A DNA stretch of 64,000 nt from Hyphomicrobiales bacterium (GCA_021775525.1 JAJFHQ010000005.1:29686-93685), one strand, 5' to 3'; numbered from the stretch's first letter, positions 11,439 to 21,508 are shown. Translations and numbers: made by a program. The notes: a model not told the origin generated them from the sequence alone.

Positions 11439-12540
11439 CCCGTGCGCGCTCCAGATATTCCTGGGAACGCATTTCTATCAAGCGCGACGCCGTGCGCTCG
11501 AAAAGTTCTCCGCCATCCGGGATGGTATAAAGCTCATCTGGCTGGGCATCCGCTGACAGCACCAACCGCACGCCATTATCGTAAAGCGTGTCGATGAGAT
11601 TGATGAAACGCCGCGCCTGATTGCGATGCACCACTTCCATGACCGGTACATTTTCAATCAACAGGATCTGGTATGCGTGGGCAATCAGCAGGTAGTCGCT
11701 GGCACCGAGGGGCTTGCCGCAGAGATCTTCAAAATCAAACCGCGCGACGCCCATTGCGGCTTCCGGGATTGCAACCTTGCGGCTCTTGACCTTGATCACT
11801 GCAGGCTCACCTTTTTTTACACCGGTGAGCCGCTCAAAAGTTTCACGCATAGCCTTGGCTGCTTTTTTGTCCGACGGGCAGAAATAGAGCGGCGTGCCCT
11901 GCAACTTCTCAAGCCGGTAATCGGTCGCGGCTTCCAGTTGCAGGACTTCCAGCCTGTCCTCCAGCAACGCGATGAAAGGCTCGAACAGGGGCCTGTTCAA
12001 GCCATGCCTGTAAAGGTCTGTAGGGTGCGCGTTAGACGTTGCCACCATCACCACGCCGGCTTCGAACATTGCCGTGAACAGCCTCCCGAGGATCATGGCA
12101 TCGGCAATGTCTGTGACATGCAGTTCATCAAAACAGAGCAGGCGCGCTTCGCTGGCAATAGACGCCGCGCTGGCCGGGATAGGGTCGCCTTCATGCGCTT
12201 TTCGAAAGTGGGCGATCAGCTCATGTACCTCGCCCATGAATTCATGAAAATGCACCCGGCGCTTTGGCTCGAAGGGCACGGCATCGAAGAACAAATCCAT
12301 CAACATGGTCTTGCCGCGCCCGACACCACCGAACATGTAGAGACCTTGCGGAACCTCTCCACTCTTGCGCGTGAAGAAAGAAAACAGGTCGGTTTTTTTA
12401 GGAGGCTCATATTGCGACAGGCGATTCGCCAGCAGTTCGAGCTTTTCAGCCGCAAGAAGCTGAGCCGGGTCAGGGGCGATAGTCCCCTCCTCAACCAGAG
12501 ACCTGTAGCGATGTAACGGCCCGTTCTCCATGTCCCTCAA
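11413..12540 (-). CDS. zapE: cell division protein ZapE (AFG1-like ATPase)
   Basis: Walker A GGVGRGKTMLMDLFF, LLCFDELHVTDIADAMILGRLF, RFINLIDTLYD. Confidence 0.93.
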   Translation of the reverse strand: MRDMENGPLHRYRSLVEEGTIAPDPAQLLAAEKLELLANRLSQYEPPKKTDLFSFFTRKSGEVPQGLYMFGGVGRGKTMLMDLFFDAVPFEPKRRVHFHEFMGEVHELIAHFRKAHEGDPIPASAASIASEARLLCFDELHVTDIADAMILGRLFTAMFEAGVVMVATSNAHPTDLYRHGLNRPLFEPFIALLEDRLEVLQLEAATDYRLEKLQGTPLYFCPSDKKAAKAMRETFERLTGVKKGEPAVIKVKSRKVAIPEAAMGVARFDFEDLCGKPLGASDYLLIAHAYQILLIENVPVMEVVHRNQARRFINLIDTLYDNGVRLVLSADAQPDELYTIPDGGELFERTASRLIEMRSQEYLERARGDAEPEVT

Positions 12541-12605
12541 CTTCTGGTTCGGTAAGCGCGTGGGCTACCTGCTCATGCTCTCATGGTCAAGATGCCCCCG
12601 GCCCC

Positions 12606-13019
12606 CTAGCACTCGATCGCCCGCACATGCCCCTCGCCCGCATAGGACAGCATGGCGGCATCGCGAGTTATGATGGTGAGCGCGTAGGTTCGCGCAGTAG
12701 CAATCAGAAGCCTATCTGCGACATCCCCCGGTGGTGCTCCGGGCAAAAAGGACGATTCGATGTAAATATTGGGGGTGAGGTCCGCGAGGCCGACCCCTGG
12801 CATCTCAACAATGGTCTCGAACCAGCTCTGCACCGGCATGGACAGGACCAGCCTGCGTGCGGATGCGAGCACGCCCACTTCCCATGCCGACGTGGGCGAA
12901 ATCCACACATCATGCTCTCTCATGGCCGTATCGACCAGTTCCAGGGCCGGGGCTGAAAATTCCGCCTCCTCCATGAGCCAGAGCAGCGCACAGGTATCTA
13001 GCAGCACACCATCGCTCAC
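12606..13019 (-). CDS. PIN domain (VapC-like) toxin
   Basis: VLLDTCALLWLMEEAEFS ... WEVGVLASARRLVL ... GDVADRLLIATARTYALTIITRDAAML; conserved acidic residues of PIN domains; GTG start overlaps upstream ORF stop (GTGA). Confidence 0.88.
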   Translation of the reverse strand: MSDGVLLDTCALLWLMEEAEFSAPALELVDTAMREHDVWISPTSAWEVGVLASARRLVLSMPVQSWFETIVEMPGVGLADLTPNIYIESSFLPGAPPGDVADRLLIATARTYALTIITRDAAMLSYAGEGHVRAIEC

Positions 13020-13399
13020 TGCGCGTCTCCTGACCCGGCGCCCCCGGTCGGCTGGGTCAGGTCGGTTCCAGCCACCATTTGCACAACACCCTTGAGGGCA
13101 CCGTGAAGGGTTTTTCCGGGTATCCGACCGCGCCGGGCATGCGCCGGCCTTATGCCCCGCCCTTTCAGGAATGTCACTTGCTGGTTCTGCAGATCAACGT
13201 CCTGCGTCCTCCAACCGGCGTCAAGCCAGGCCAGGGAGTGAGAGTGTCCGGTGGCGTCGTTGCTCCACCAGGCCGGATAGGCATAAGCACTGCGCGGCAG
13301 GGAGAAGCCCAGCACTCCTTCTATTTCCGCGAAGGTCGCGCGCCAGCGGGTGGGTTTGCCGCCAGCCAGATGCTTGCGAAGAGGGTCATATTTGCCCAT
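13016..13399 (-). CDS. DUF7662-like small protein, putative antitoxin partner of the PIN toxin
   Basis: MGKYDPLRKHLAGGKPTRWRATFAEIEGVLGFSLPRSAYAYPAWWSND...; translationally coupled to the PIN ORF. Confidence 0.7.
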   Translation of the reverse strand: MGKYDPLRKHLAGGKPTRWRATFAEIEGVLGFSLPRSAYAYPAWWSNDATGHSHSLAWLDAGWRTQDVDLQNQQVTFLKGRGIRPAHARRGRIPGKTLHGALKGVVQMVAGTDLTQPTGGAGSGDAQ

Positions 13400-13416
13400 A
13401 GGACATATCGCCTGTT

Positions 13417-13439
13417 ATTATATATATTAACATATGTAA
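13417..13439 (-). promoter_or_regulatory. putative promoter/operator of the DUF7662-PIN pair
   Basis: Minus strand TATAAT (13417-13422) 18 bp upstream of the start codon and near-palindrome TTAACATATGTAA (13427-13439) in the -35/-10 spacer. Confidence 0.4.
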
Positions 13440-13512
13440 GGGCGAAAACCTCAGTGGGCAAGCCAAATATTCGCAAGCCGGTTGTCGAATTCAGGAGAAA
13501 CCAAAGCGAAAG

Positions 13513-13537
13513 GCCAGGCCGGTTCTGCCGGCCTGGC
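13513..13537 (-). terminator. strong hairpin downstream of mmsA
   Basis: GCCAGGCCGG-TTCTG-CCGGCCTGGC, perfect 10-bp stem 7 bp beyond the mmsA stop; U-tract poor. Confidence 0.5.
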
Positions 13538-13543
13538 TTTGGC

Positions 13544-15043
13544 CTATTTCATCGTGGGAAGGACAAATTCCGCGCCGTCCTTCATTCCCGACGGCCAACG
13601 CGCCGTGACGGTTTTTGCCTTGGTGAAGAAATGGAATGCATCGGGTCCATGCTGATTATGAGCCCCGAACAGGGAGCGCTTCCAGCCGCCGAAAGAGTGG
13701 TAGGCGAGAGGCACGGGGATCGGCACATTGATGCCAACCATGCCGATCTGCGCCCTGTGGGCGAAGTCCCGGGCGGTATCGCCGTCACGTGTGTATATGG
13801 CGACGCCATTACCAAACTCATGTTCTGAGGGCAACCGCAACGCCTCATCGTAATTCTCTGCCCGGACCACGGAGAGCACCGGGCCGAATATCTCTTCCTT
13901 GTAGATGCGCATGTCGGACGTCACATTGTCGAACAGGCAGCCGCCAACGAAATAGCCGTTCTCGTAGCCCTGCATTTTGAAGTCGCGGCCATCCACAAGC
14001 AGCTTGGCGCCCTCTTCCACGCCGAGATCGACATAGGATCTGATCTTCTCCTGATGCTGCTTGGTGACCACCGGGCCATAATCGGCATCGGCATCGCTTG
14101 AAGGGCCTATGCGCAAGCTCTCAACCCGCGGAACAAGTTTCTCCAGCAGCGCATCTGCGGCTTCCTCGCCCACTGGCACGGCCACGGAGACGGCCATGCA
14201 CCGCTCGCCGGCTGAACCGTAACCAGCACCAATCAGCGCATCGACCGTCATGTCCATGTCCGCATCGGGCATGACGATAAGATGGTTCTTGGCGCCGCCA
14301 AGGGCCTGGACGCGTTTCCCGTGTGAGGCGCCCGTCTTGTAGACATATTCCGCAATCGGGGTGGATCCGACAAAGCTCAGCGCTGCCACGTCCGGGTCCT
14401 CAAGTAACGCGTCGACCGCGACCTTGTCGCCGTTGATGACGTTAAAGACGCCATCGGGCAGGCCTGCTTGCTGGAGCAATTCGCCAAGGCGCATGGGAAC
14501 AGAGGGATCACGTTCGGAGGGTTTCAGAATAAACGCGTTGCCGCTGGCTATCGCAGGGGCGAACATCCACATCGGGATCATGGCCGGGAAATTAAATGGT
14601 GTTATGCCCGCCACGACGCCAACCGGCTGGCGCATGGAATACATATCGATGCCGGGTCCCGCACCATCCGTATAGTCACCCTTGAGCAGATGCGGAGCAC
14701 CAATGGCGAATTCGACCACCTCGATGCCACGCTGGACATCACCTTTCGAGTCGGGAACGGTCTTGCCATGCTCGCTTGAGAGCAGCTCAGCCAGAGAATC
14801 TATTTCCTTCGTTACGAGATTGTAGAACTCGATCAGGACACGGATGCGCCTTTGAGGGTTTGTCTGGGCCCACCCAATTTGCGCGGCTTTTGAAACCTCG
14901 ACGGCTTTGCGGATTTCATCCTGCGACGCCAGCGCGACCTTGGCCTGCACCTCTCCCGTATTGGGATTAAACACGTCGCTGAAGCGCCCGGACGCGCCCT
15001 TGATTGTTTTCCCGCCAACAAAATGGCCGATTTCCCGTGTCAT
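13544..15043 (-). CDS. mmsA: CoA-acylating methylmalonate-semialdehyde dehydrogenase
   Basis: MTREIGHFVGGKTIKGASGRFSDVFNPNTGEVQAKV..., GSAGERCMAVSVAVPVG; start at 15043. Confidence 0.93.
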   Translation of the reverse strand: MTREIGHFVGGKTIKGASGRFSDVFNPNTGEVQAKVALASQDEIRKAVEVSKAAQIGWAQTNPQRRIRVLIEFYNLVTKEIDSLAELLSSEHGKTVPDSKGDVQRGIEVVEFAIGAPHLLKGDYTDGAGPGIDMYSMRQPVGVVAGITPFNFPAMIPMWMFAPAIASGNAFILKPSERDPSVPMRLGELLQQAGLPDGVFNVINGDKVAVDALLEDPDVAALSFVGSTPIAEYVYKTGASHGKRVQALGGAKNHLIVMPDADMDMTVDALIGAGYGSAGERCMAVSVAVPVGEEAADALLEKLVPRVESLRIGPSSDADADYGPVVTKQHQEKIRSYVDLGVEEGAKLLVDGRDFKMQGYENGYFVGGCLFDNVTSDMRIYKEEIFGPVLSVVRAENYDEALRLPSEHEFGNGVAIYTRDGDTARDFAHRAQIGMVGINVPIPVPLAYHSFGGWKRSLFGAHNQHGPDAFHFFTKAKTVTARWPSGMKDGAEFVLPTMK

Positions 15044-15161
15044 GAACTCTCTCCCTCGCGGCAGTATCGCTGCCATGAAAACCAGTCTTGCCCCCGTCTA
15101 TGCCACCTAAGCGCCCAACGGCTCAAGCTCCAGCTACGGGGAATGTTTGGGGCCAGTCTGC

Positions 15162-16430
15162 CTATCCGATTGCGCGGCGCGCATCGGGTAGAAAATACAC
15201 GATCACATTGGCAACCAGCAACGTGCCTGCAAGCACGTAAAATACTGCCGCCAACCCCCATTGGTCGGCGATCAGCCCGCCCACAAGCGGAACCATTGCA
15301 GAGAGCGCCGACTGGCTGCCGAACAGCAGCGACACCACAGAGCCGCTCATGTGTTCAGGGGCCAGGTCCAGCGCCCAACTGTGGATCACGGGGCGCACCG
15401 CGAACAGAGCAAGCCCCAGCAGGGACACAACCCCCACGAAAAGCCAAATTCCATCGACCAGAGTCAGCCCGGCAAGGAACAGCGTTGACGCAGTAAGACA
15501 CAGCAGCGTCACCGGCTGGCGGCCTATACGGTCTGAAAGGATCCCGGCTACGGGTCCGGCAATCATGCCGCCAATTTGCATGCTCATGAGCGCAAGCCCC
15601 AGCACGACCGGGCTGACTTTAAGGACATTGGCGAGATAGAGCGGCAAAAACACCATCAACCCGTTCTGGGTCATGGACCGGAACCCCGCCATGGCGCACA
15701 ACCCGATGACGGCACGATCGCGGACGAGCGCGCGCACGCTTTTGAAATAGTCTCCAAGTCCTGAGCCCTCTGCGGCCTTGCGGTTGTTCTCCTTATCGAG
15801 CGAATTGAGGACAATCAGCAGGAGCGCCGCCACGCCAAGCACCGGCAACGACACCAGTGACGAGGTGCCTTGCCAGGACAGCCAGAGCAGGGTCGCACCC
15901 GCCACCACTGGCGCCACAGCGTCCCCGACGCTGGCGCCTAACGTATGGATGGCCAACGCATAACCGCGGTTGTTCGGGTAATACTGCGAGAGATACGAAA
16001 TGGCGGCCGGATGCCACAGATTATTGGTGATGCCGATCAGAACGACAAGCGGGATCAGCCAGATTGCCTGCTCGGCCAGTCCCATGGCCATCAGGGACCC
16101 GGCACCGACCACAAGCGAGGCAGATTGAACCAGCACACGGCGTCCTCGAATATCCACAACCGCGCCACTGCCGACATTGGCCGCGAAGGAGGACACGTGA
16201 AAAACCGTCACAAGCCCGCCAGCCTGCGCATATGTCAGGCCCAGGTCCTGGGCAATATAGGGCAACAACACATAAAACGTGCCCAGCACCCAGTGGGTCG
16301 CCGCATGGCCCGAAGCCACCAGAAAGGCCGGTCCCTGACCCTTCCACTGCAGTCCTGTCAGTCTTTCAATAGCGGATGACAAAGCGCGCCCTCTCCCAGG
16401 AGGGTTATTGAGCGACAATCGCGGGCGCAA
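15162..16430 (-). CDS. MFS transporter
   Basis: 422 aa, about 12 hydrophobic segments, VVDIRGRRVLVQS and LSDRIGRQPV loop motifs. Confidence 0.88.
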   Translation of the reverse strand: MRPRLSLNNPPGRGRALSSAIERLTGLQWKGQGPAFLVASGHAATHWVLGTFYVLLPYIAQDLGLTYAQAGGLVTVFHVSSFAANVGSGAVVDIRGRRVLVQSASLVVGAGSLMAMGLAEQAIWLIPLVVLIGITNNLWHPAAISYLSQYYPNNRGYALAIHTLGASVGDAVAPVVAGATLLWLSWQGTSSLVSLPVLGVAALLLIVLNSLDKENNRKAAEGSGLGDYFKSVRALVRDRAVIGLCAMAGFRSMTQNGLMVFLPLYLANVLKVSPVVLGLALMSMQIGGMIAGPVAGILSDRIGRQPVTLLCLTASTLFLAGLTLVDGIWLFVGVVSLLGLALFAVRPVIHSWALDLAPEHMSGSVVSLLFGSQSALSAMVPLVGGLIADQWGLAAVFYVLAGTLLVANVIVYFLPDARRAIG

Positions 16431-16602
16431 TCAAGTTTTTTCGCCTGCGTGAAAGCGCCACCTCAACCAATGAAATGGGCAACTGATCACAATGTTGACC
16501 ATAATTTGTGCAATGCAATGTAAATACTTGATATTTTATGTGCGCCGCACAAGATACATATCTCGCGTCGAGAATGATTCGAGCGCCGGAAGGAGACTAA
16601 CC

Positions 16603-17178
16603 ATGGCTCAAGGACCGGCAGAGACGGGTACCACCCGCAAACTGTACGTGACGGAGTATCACAAATACCGGGACCATATGCTGCGGCTCGACGAAGAGAG
16701 CCGCCGCATGCGTTTCGGCATGGCAGTGGATGATGAGTTTGTTGTCGACTACGTCAATCGGCTGAACGACATGAAGAGCATTGTTTATGCCAACATGATC
16801 GGCGGCGAGGTGCGCGCGGCAGCGGAGCTGCGGCCCCTGGCTGCCCATGCGCGCGGCGAGGCGGAAGCCGCATTTTCGGTTGAAAAAGAGTACCAGGACA
16901 GCGGCATCGGCACCGAGTTGCTGGGCCGGATTGTGCGCGCGGCGCGCAACCGTTCCATCACGCGTGTTTACATGAACTGCCTGGCGGAGAACCGGAAGAT
17001 GCAACGCATTGCGCGGAAGCATGGAGCAATCCTCCAGTTCGAACAGGGCGATGTCGTCGGCAAGGTCGCGCCAACTTCTGCACATGCATTCTCGATCTGG
17101 CGCGAAGTGGTCGAGGACGAGATGGGCTTCGTCATGGCGGTGCTCGATTTGCAGCGCCGTTTCATGCATGCGGCATAG
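16603..17178 (+). CDS. GNAT family N-acetyltransferase
   Basis: AGGAG upstream of ATG 16603; VEKEYQDSGIGTELLGRIVRAARNRSITRVYMNCLAENRKMQRIARKHGA acetyl-CoA binding motif. Confidence 0.85.
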   Translation: MAQGPAETGTTRKLYVTEYHKYRDHMLRLDEESRRMRFGMAVDDEFVVDYVNRLNDMKSIVYANMIGGEVRAAAELRPLAAHARGEAEAAFSVEKEYQDSGIGTELLGRIVRAARNRSITRVYMNCLAENRKMQRIARKHGAILQFEQGDVVGKVAPTSAHAFSIWREVVEDEMGFVMAVLDLQRRFMHAA

Positions 17179-17181
17179 GAA

Positions 17182-18297
17182 TTATCGGCGCGCAATCTGG
17201 TTTGGCTGAAGAGGGCGTTTCCCGCGCCTCTTGGCTGCAATTTCCTTATTCGTCTTGGAGATCACAAGAAATCTCTCGGCGGAGGTGGGGTGCGTGCCCG
17301 CGAACGAAATGGAGGCAGGATTGGAATCTGCCATTTTTCTCCAGAAACGTTCAACACCTTTGGTGTCAAATCCGGATCCGGCAACGAAGTACATTCCGAT
17401 ATAGTTCGCTTCTTTTTCGAAATCCTGGGAGTAGGCCTGCGCTCCGATATTCCCGCCCGCTCGGGTAAACGCCCCCCTGGTGTCAACACCTGCCGCCGCC
17501 GCTGCCAAATCGAGCGCCAACCCGCCGAACGTGCCTGCGACCTTGTTCGCCGTTTTTTTCTGCAAGTGCCCGGCGGTTATGTGAGCAAGTTCATGAGCGA
17601 CAACCAGGGCCAACTCCTCGTCAGTGGAGGCTAATTTGACGATCCCCCTCTGCAGAACGATTCTTCGGCCATCAGTGAAAGCATTTGTCTCGTTCTTGCC
17701 CGCCATGAAAACAGGATAGTCGCAGGCCCGGACCGGTCGCACAGAAACGTTCAGCCTGTTCCCGCCTCTCGAGACGACAATCCGAATGGATTTATCAAGC
17801 TTGCTGCGTCTCAGCAATTTCCCAAGTTTGTTTGAACCGCGATGACCCACGGGTACTGCCGTGCCGGACACTCGCAAAATTGCATCTCCGCGCAGCAGCC
17901 CTGCTTTCTCGGCAGGTGATCCGGGTACGATATTTACAATACTGACCCTGCGATCAAGCCCGAGCCTTTCTCGAGCAATAGGATGGATTTCCTTTGGCAG
18001 TTGATCGAGGCTGTGAAATGACGCGCCGAATTTCGAACCAACCTTTTTGCACTGATCCACGTTAGCCGTCAGGACACGGTAGCTGACATTTTGAACACGT
18101 TGGATTTCTTGAAGCAGGTTTTCGAACCGAAATGCGAGCTGGCGCGCTGCTTCCGACTCAATGGCTTCTTTGGAAACATTCGGAACAGCCGAGTGTGGTG
18201 CGCAACCGGCAAGGTTGAAGGCCGCAGCCATCATTAAAACTACAATATATAACTTCCCCCGACGCACTCTGCCCCCACAGATGCAACATTTCTGCAA
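17182..18297 (-). CDS. M48 family metalloprotease with N-terminal PDZ-like domain, putative lipoprotein
   Basis: Lipobox FNLAGC; PDZ-like VNIVPGSPAEKAGLLRGDAILRVSG; zinc motif VVAHELAHITAGH. Confidence 0.85.
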   Translation of the reverse strand: MQKCCICGGRVRRGKLYIVVLMMAAAFNLAGCAPHSAVPNVSKEAIESEAARQLAFRFENLLQEIQRVQNVSYRVLTANVDQCKKVGSKFGASFHSLDQLPKEIHPIARERLGLDRRVSIVNIVPGSPAEKAGLLRGDAILRVSGTAVPVGHRGSNKLGKLLRRSKLDKSIRIVVSRGGNRLNVSVRPVRACDYPVFMAGKNETNAFTDGRRIVLQRGIVKLASTDEELALVVAHELAHITAGHLQKKTANKVAGTFGGLALDLAAAAAGVDTRGAFTRAGGNIGAQAYSQDFEKEANYIGMYFVAGSGFDTKGVERFWRKMADSNPASISFAGTHPTSAERFLVISKTNKEIAAKRRGKRPLQPNQIARR

Positions 18298-18398
18298 TTC
18301 TTTCTCAGTTTATATTTAATATATCTGTCCGTACAAGTTGCATTTTCCATTTATTGCATTTCTCTTTTATTTGGTATTTCTGTCTCGTTGTAAAAATA

Positions 18399-20108
18399 CT
18401 ATTCTCCCACTACGTCGAAACGCGTGAGGAGACCTGGGTCGAGATTGTGCTTCGAGTACCACGCCTCGAGCCTCGCCCTGGCCTTGTCGCCGGGGCGAAG
18501 GCCTAAATACCGGATCGCATTGCCAGAGAGAAACGCTCGCGCATTCTTTTCCGCTCCTGCCCCCACGCCATGGATCTTGCGCCGGTACATGTTCGCGACC
18601 ACTGGCAGATAGTCAGCGTAATAAAATTCCTTTGAGAGCATCGACCAGTCCGAGCCGTACAGCATACGCTGCGCGCGCTTCACGCCAGGTTCGTTCTTGA
18701 GAAATTCCTTGCGGATGGGGGTGAGGATTTGCGCGGCTTCGCGGCAGTGCTGGCCGGTGCCGGTGAAATTGTCCATCAGCATTTCAGGATAGTGGGCGAG
18801 GTCCGCGTAAACATTCGGGTAGGCGTCCATCAGCTGACCGATAAAATCCCGCCACTCGCCCATCTTGTCTGCATCACGTGAATTACCAAAATGCGCCAGG
18901 TTGACCTTGAGCGTTTCCAGACCCGGCTCGGCCAGAACCCGCGCCCAGCCATTGGGGTGTGCGCGTTCCTCATAACGCTGTTGCTTGCTGCTGGTGATCC
19001 TGAAGACGCCGGCCCCGTTTGAAGGCGCCGTATGTACCATCACGGGAACGTCGTGCTCCACGCAAAACGCGTAGAGCGAGTGCAGTGCCGCATCGATCCT
19101 CAAGCCGAACTCGTCCGCAAAGGGCGCAGCCGCGGCCGCAACGGGAAACCCGTCAATGGGAATGGCGGCATTGCCGAGCGGCAGGAAGCCCATGGGTGGG
19201 TACAGTTTCACGCCTACGAAACCGCGATTGAGGATGGCGTCACGCACCACGTCAAGCGCACTCTCCCGGCGGCGAGGAGAGTCCTCGCCCACATCGGCAT
19301 TATGGTGGGTGTCCTCCGCCTGCCGCCAAGGACAGAAAGAGACAAAACCGTGGCACCGCCCGGGATGGAGCCGCTGGATCAGTTCGGTGAGGACGACCTG
19401 TTCTCCAGGTGCGCTCTGGCGCAGGGAGAACGCCTCCGTGCCAACATCACCGATGGTGGCTTCGCCCTCACCACCAAAGCCGAGCCAGTAATCCATATCA
19501 ACCATGGCGGGTGTGAACAGCGCCACGCCGGTCCCCGGTACATCAAGGGAATTGCTGGCCATCAAGCTCTCAAAATTCTGAAACCGGAAGCGCGTGAGGA
19601 TGCTGAGGAGGTTGCGCACCGCACCGATATTGTCGGTAACATCCGCACCAAAACAGGCCCGTGCCGACCCATGGGCGAAATCCGGCAACCCCCCGCCCGA
19701 ACCTGACAGTGCCAAGGGCAGTTTTTCACCCGCGAGACGCGCCTCAAGCACCCCGCGCTCCTGTTCGAAGCCGGGCGTGCGGCCGAGAGTGCCCGCGGCA
19801 TGGTCACCGATTTCACTTTCCAGCCTGCGCCGGTTCTTGGTGCTCAGCTCGGTTGCATAGTGCGGCAAGATTACTTTGGTGATGAAGTGGATCGCCGGGA
19901 TATCGCGCGCGTTGAAGATGTGGCAATGCGCATCGATGATCGGCAGCCCCCTGATCCACGCGTCATCCGCCCCTATCATGGAGCGGCAGGCGTTGGGGCA
20001 GCTTGCCGCCAGCGCCGCACCCGGCAAGGCATGGGTAAGCCCCGCGCCAGCCAGCGCTGATATCCCGCCAAGCAGCGCGCGCCGGTTTATGGAATCGACC
20101 GGGGTCAT
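18399..20108 (-). CDS. amidohydrolase family protein with N-terminal twin-Arg-like signal
   Basis: NRRALLGGISALAGAG signal; LPIIDAHCHIFNA metal-binding motif, VMVHTAPSNG, YGSDWSML. Confidence 0.78.
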   Translation of the reverse strand: MTPVDSINRRALLGGISALAGAGLTHALPGAALAASCPNACRSMIGADDAWIRGLPIIDAHCHIFNARDIPAIHFITKVILPHYATELSTKNRRRLESEIGDHAAGTLGRTPGFEQERGVLEARLAGEKLPLALSGSGGGLPDFAHGSARACFGADVTDNIGAVRNLLSILTRFRFQNFESLMASNSLDVPGTGVALFTPAMVDMDYWLGFGGEGEATIGDVGTEAFSLRQSAPGEQVVLTELIQRLHPGRCHGFVSFCPWRQAEDTHHNADVGEDSPRRRESALDVVRDAILNRGFVGVKLYPPMGFLPLGNAAIPIDGFPVAAAAAPFADEFGLRIDAALHSLYAFCVEHDVPVMVHTAPSNGAGVFRITSSKQQRYEERAHPNGWARVLAEPGLETLKVNLAHFGNSRDADKMGEWRDFIGQLMDAYPNVYADLAHYPEMLMDNFTGTGQHCREAAQILTPIRKEFLKNEPGVKRAQRMLYGSDWSMLSKEFYYADYLPVVANMYRRKIHGVGAGAEKNARAFLSGNAIRYLGLRPGDKARARLEAWYSKHNLDPGLLTRFDVVGE

Positions 20109-20281
20109 CTGGTGTAAATCATGTCTCTCGCGTCAAGGATCAACTCGCAATGCCCTTGTGCCCACCGCCCGTGACCGGAATATGGCCTGATTGGGCAATC
20201 GAGAAAGAGTGAAGTGGTCTCACTTCCCGCAAATACCACCCCGGCGTAGACTAGCACCTCAGACACTCGGGGACGCACGCC

Positions 20282-20623
20282 ATGAACAGATCACTCTCGA
20301 TGCTTGTAGTGGGGGCAGTGTTCACGATGCTATCTACGCCCGCCCATGCCGATGCCATTGACGGCCACTGGTGCCACAAGGACGGGCGGCGCATGTCAAT
20401 CGAAGGTTCTGCCATCGTCACACCCGGCGGGACCAGCATGGAGGGAGACTATGAGCGCCATGGCTTCGCCTATGTGGTTCCAGAAGGCGAGGCCAATGCC
20501 GGGAGCCAGGTCTCCATGGCGATGCAAAGCGAGGACATCGTTCGCATGTTCATCCCCGGGAAAGACCCGGAGACTACACCGGCAGTGATCGAGGAATGGC
20601 AGCGCTGCGACCTGACGATGTAG
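20282..20623 (+). CDS. hypothetical secreted protein
   Basis: 113 aa; signal peptide MNRSLSMLVVGAVFTMLSTPAHADA; WCHKDGRRMSIEG. Confidence 0.6.
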   Translation: MNRSLSMLVVGAVFTMLSTPAHADAIDGHWCHKDGRRMSIEGSAIVTPGGTSMEGDYERHGFAYVVPEGEANAGSQVSMAMQSEDIVRMFIPGKDPETTPAVIEEWQRCDLTM

Positions 20624-20702
20624 GGATTTGAATTCCGAAAAACAGGTGCTGGCCCTATAGCGGCTCCATGTTCGATTCCGGGCCAGACTCGATTGCATGA
20701 CG

Positions 20703-20740
20703 CAAAAGAAAACGGCCCACCCTATGCGAGCAGGCCGTTT
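20703..20740 (-). terminator. Rho-independent terminator of the OMP gene
   Basis: AAACGGCC...GGCCGTTT stem with TTTTCTTTT on the minus strand. Confidence 0.75.
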
Positions 20741-20773
20741 CAGAATCTCATATCGCTAAAAGAGACGCTGGCG

Positions 20774-21508
20774 TTACTTGAACATATCCAGCGGGCTCCA
20801 ATCGAAGCGGTAGCCGATGGCGCCGCGCACAACGTCGGTGTCCAGATCTACGTCGAACGTGCCCCCGCCAACTTCGCGGAAGCTTTCCTCGTCAAAATCG
20901 GTGTGCAGATATTCGAACCGAGCGAACCAGCGGTTGCCCATGGTGGTTTCGACACCGCCGCCATATACGACGCCGAATGCCCTTTCATCGTCACTGCCGC
21001 CGGCGATCAATGTGCCGCTGACATCAACACTGGCAAAGGCTATGCCGATGGTGCCGTAGACAAGAATGTTCGGCTGAACCAGGAAGCCTGCCCTGGCTTT
21101 CGTCTCGGAACTCCACTCGACTTCTGCCGTGGCGTTCAGTCCGTTAGCCGCGATGTTCCGCCCCGTTTTTGCATCGCCAAAAGAGTAGGCGCTGTCTGTC
21201 CCCAGGATCATGTTGCCGAACTGCCAGGAGGAACCATAGACAAAACCGCCGGTGAACCCATCGTCTGAGTCGCTCCGGGTCGTCAGCGGAGAAGCCGGGG
21301 TCGTCTGACTGATGCCAAAATCCTGGTCGGACCAGCCTGCATGGCCGCCGAGATGCAACCCTTCCCAGATCGTCCGGCCAGTTGGCGCCGGGGCGGACTG
21401 GTAACTGTCACCCCCGCCGGCAATTGCCGACACCGGGAACAGGCTGACAGCGAGCAGACCTGCTGCTGCGCAGATAGATTTCGAAATAATGGAAAATTTG
21501 CCGCCCAT
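20774..21508 (-). CDS. outer membrane beta-barrel protein
   Basis: Signal peptide, WEGLHLGGHAGW start of barrel, C-terminal GAIGYRFDW. Confidence 0.85.
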   Translation of the reverse strand: MGGKFSIISKSICAAAGLLAVSLFPVSAIAGGGDSYQSAPAPTGRTIWEGLHLGGHAGWSDQDFGISQTTPASPLTTRSDSDDGFTGGFVYGSSWQFGNMILGTDSAYSFGDAKTGRNIAANGLNATAEVEWSSETKARAGFLVQPNILVYGTIGIAFASVDVSGTLIAGGSDDERAFGVVYGGGVETTMGNRWFARFEYLHTDFDEESFREVGGGTFDVDLDTDVVRGAIGYRFDWSPLDMFK

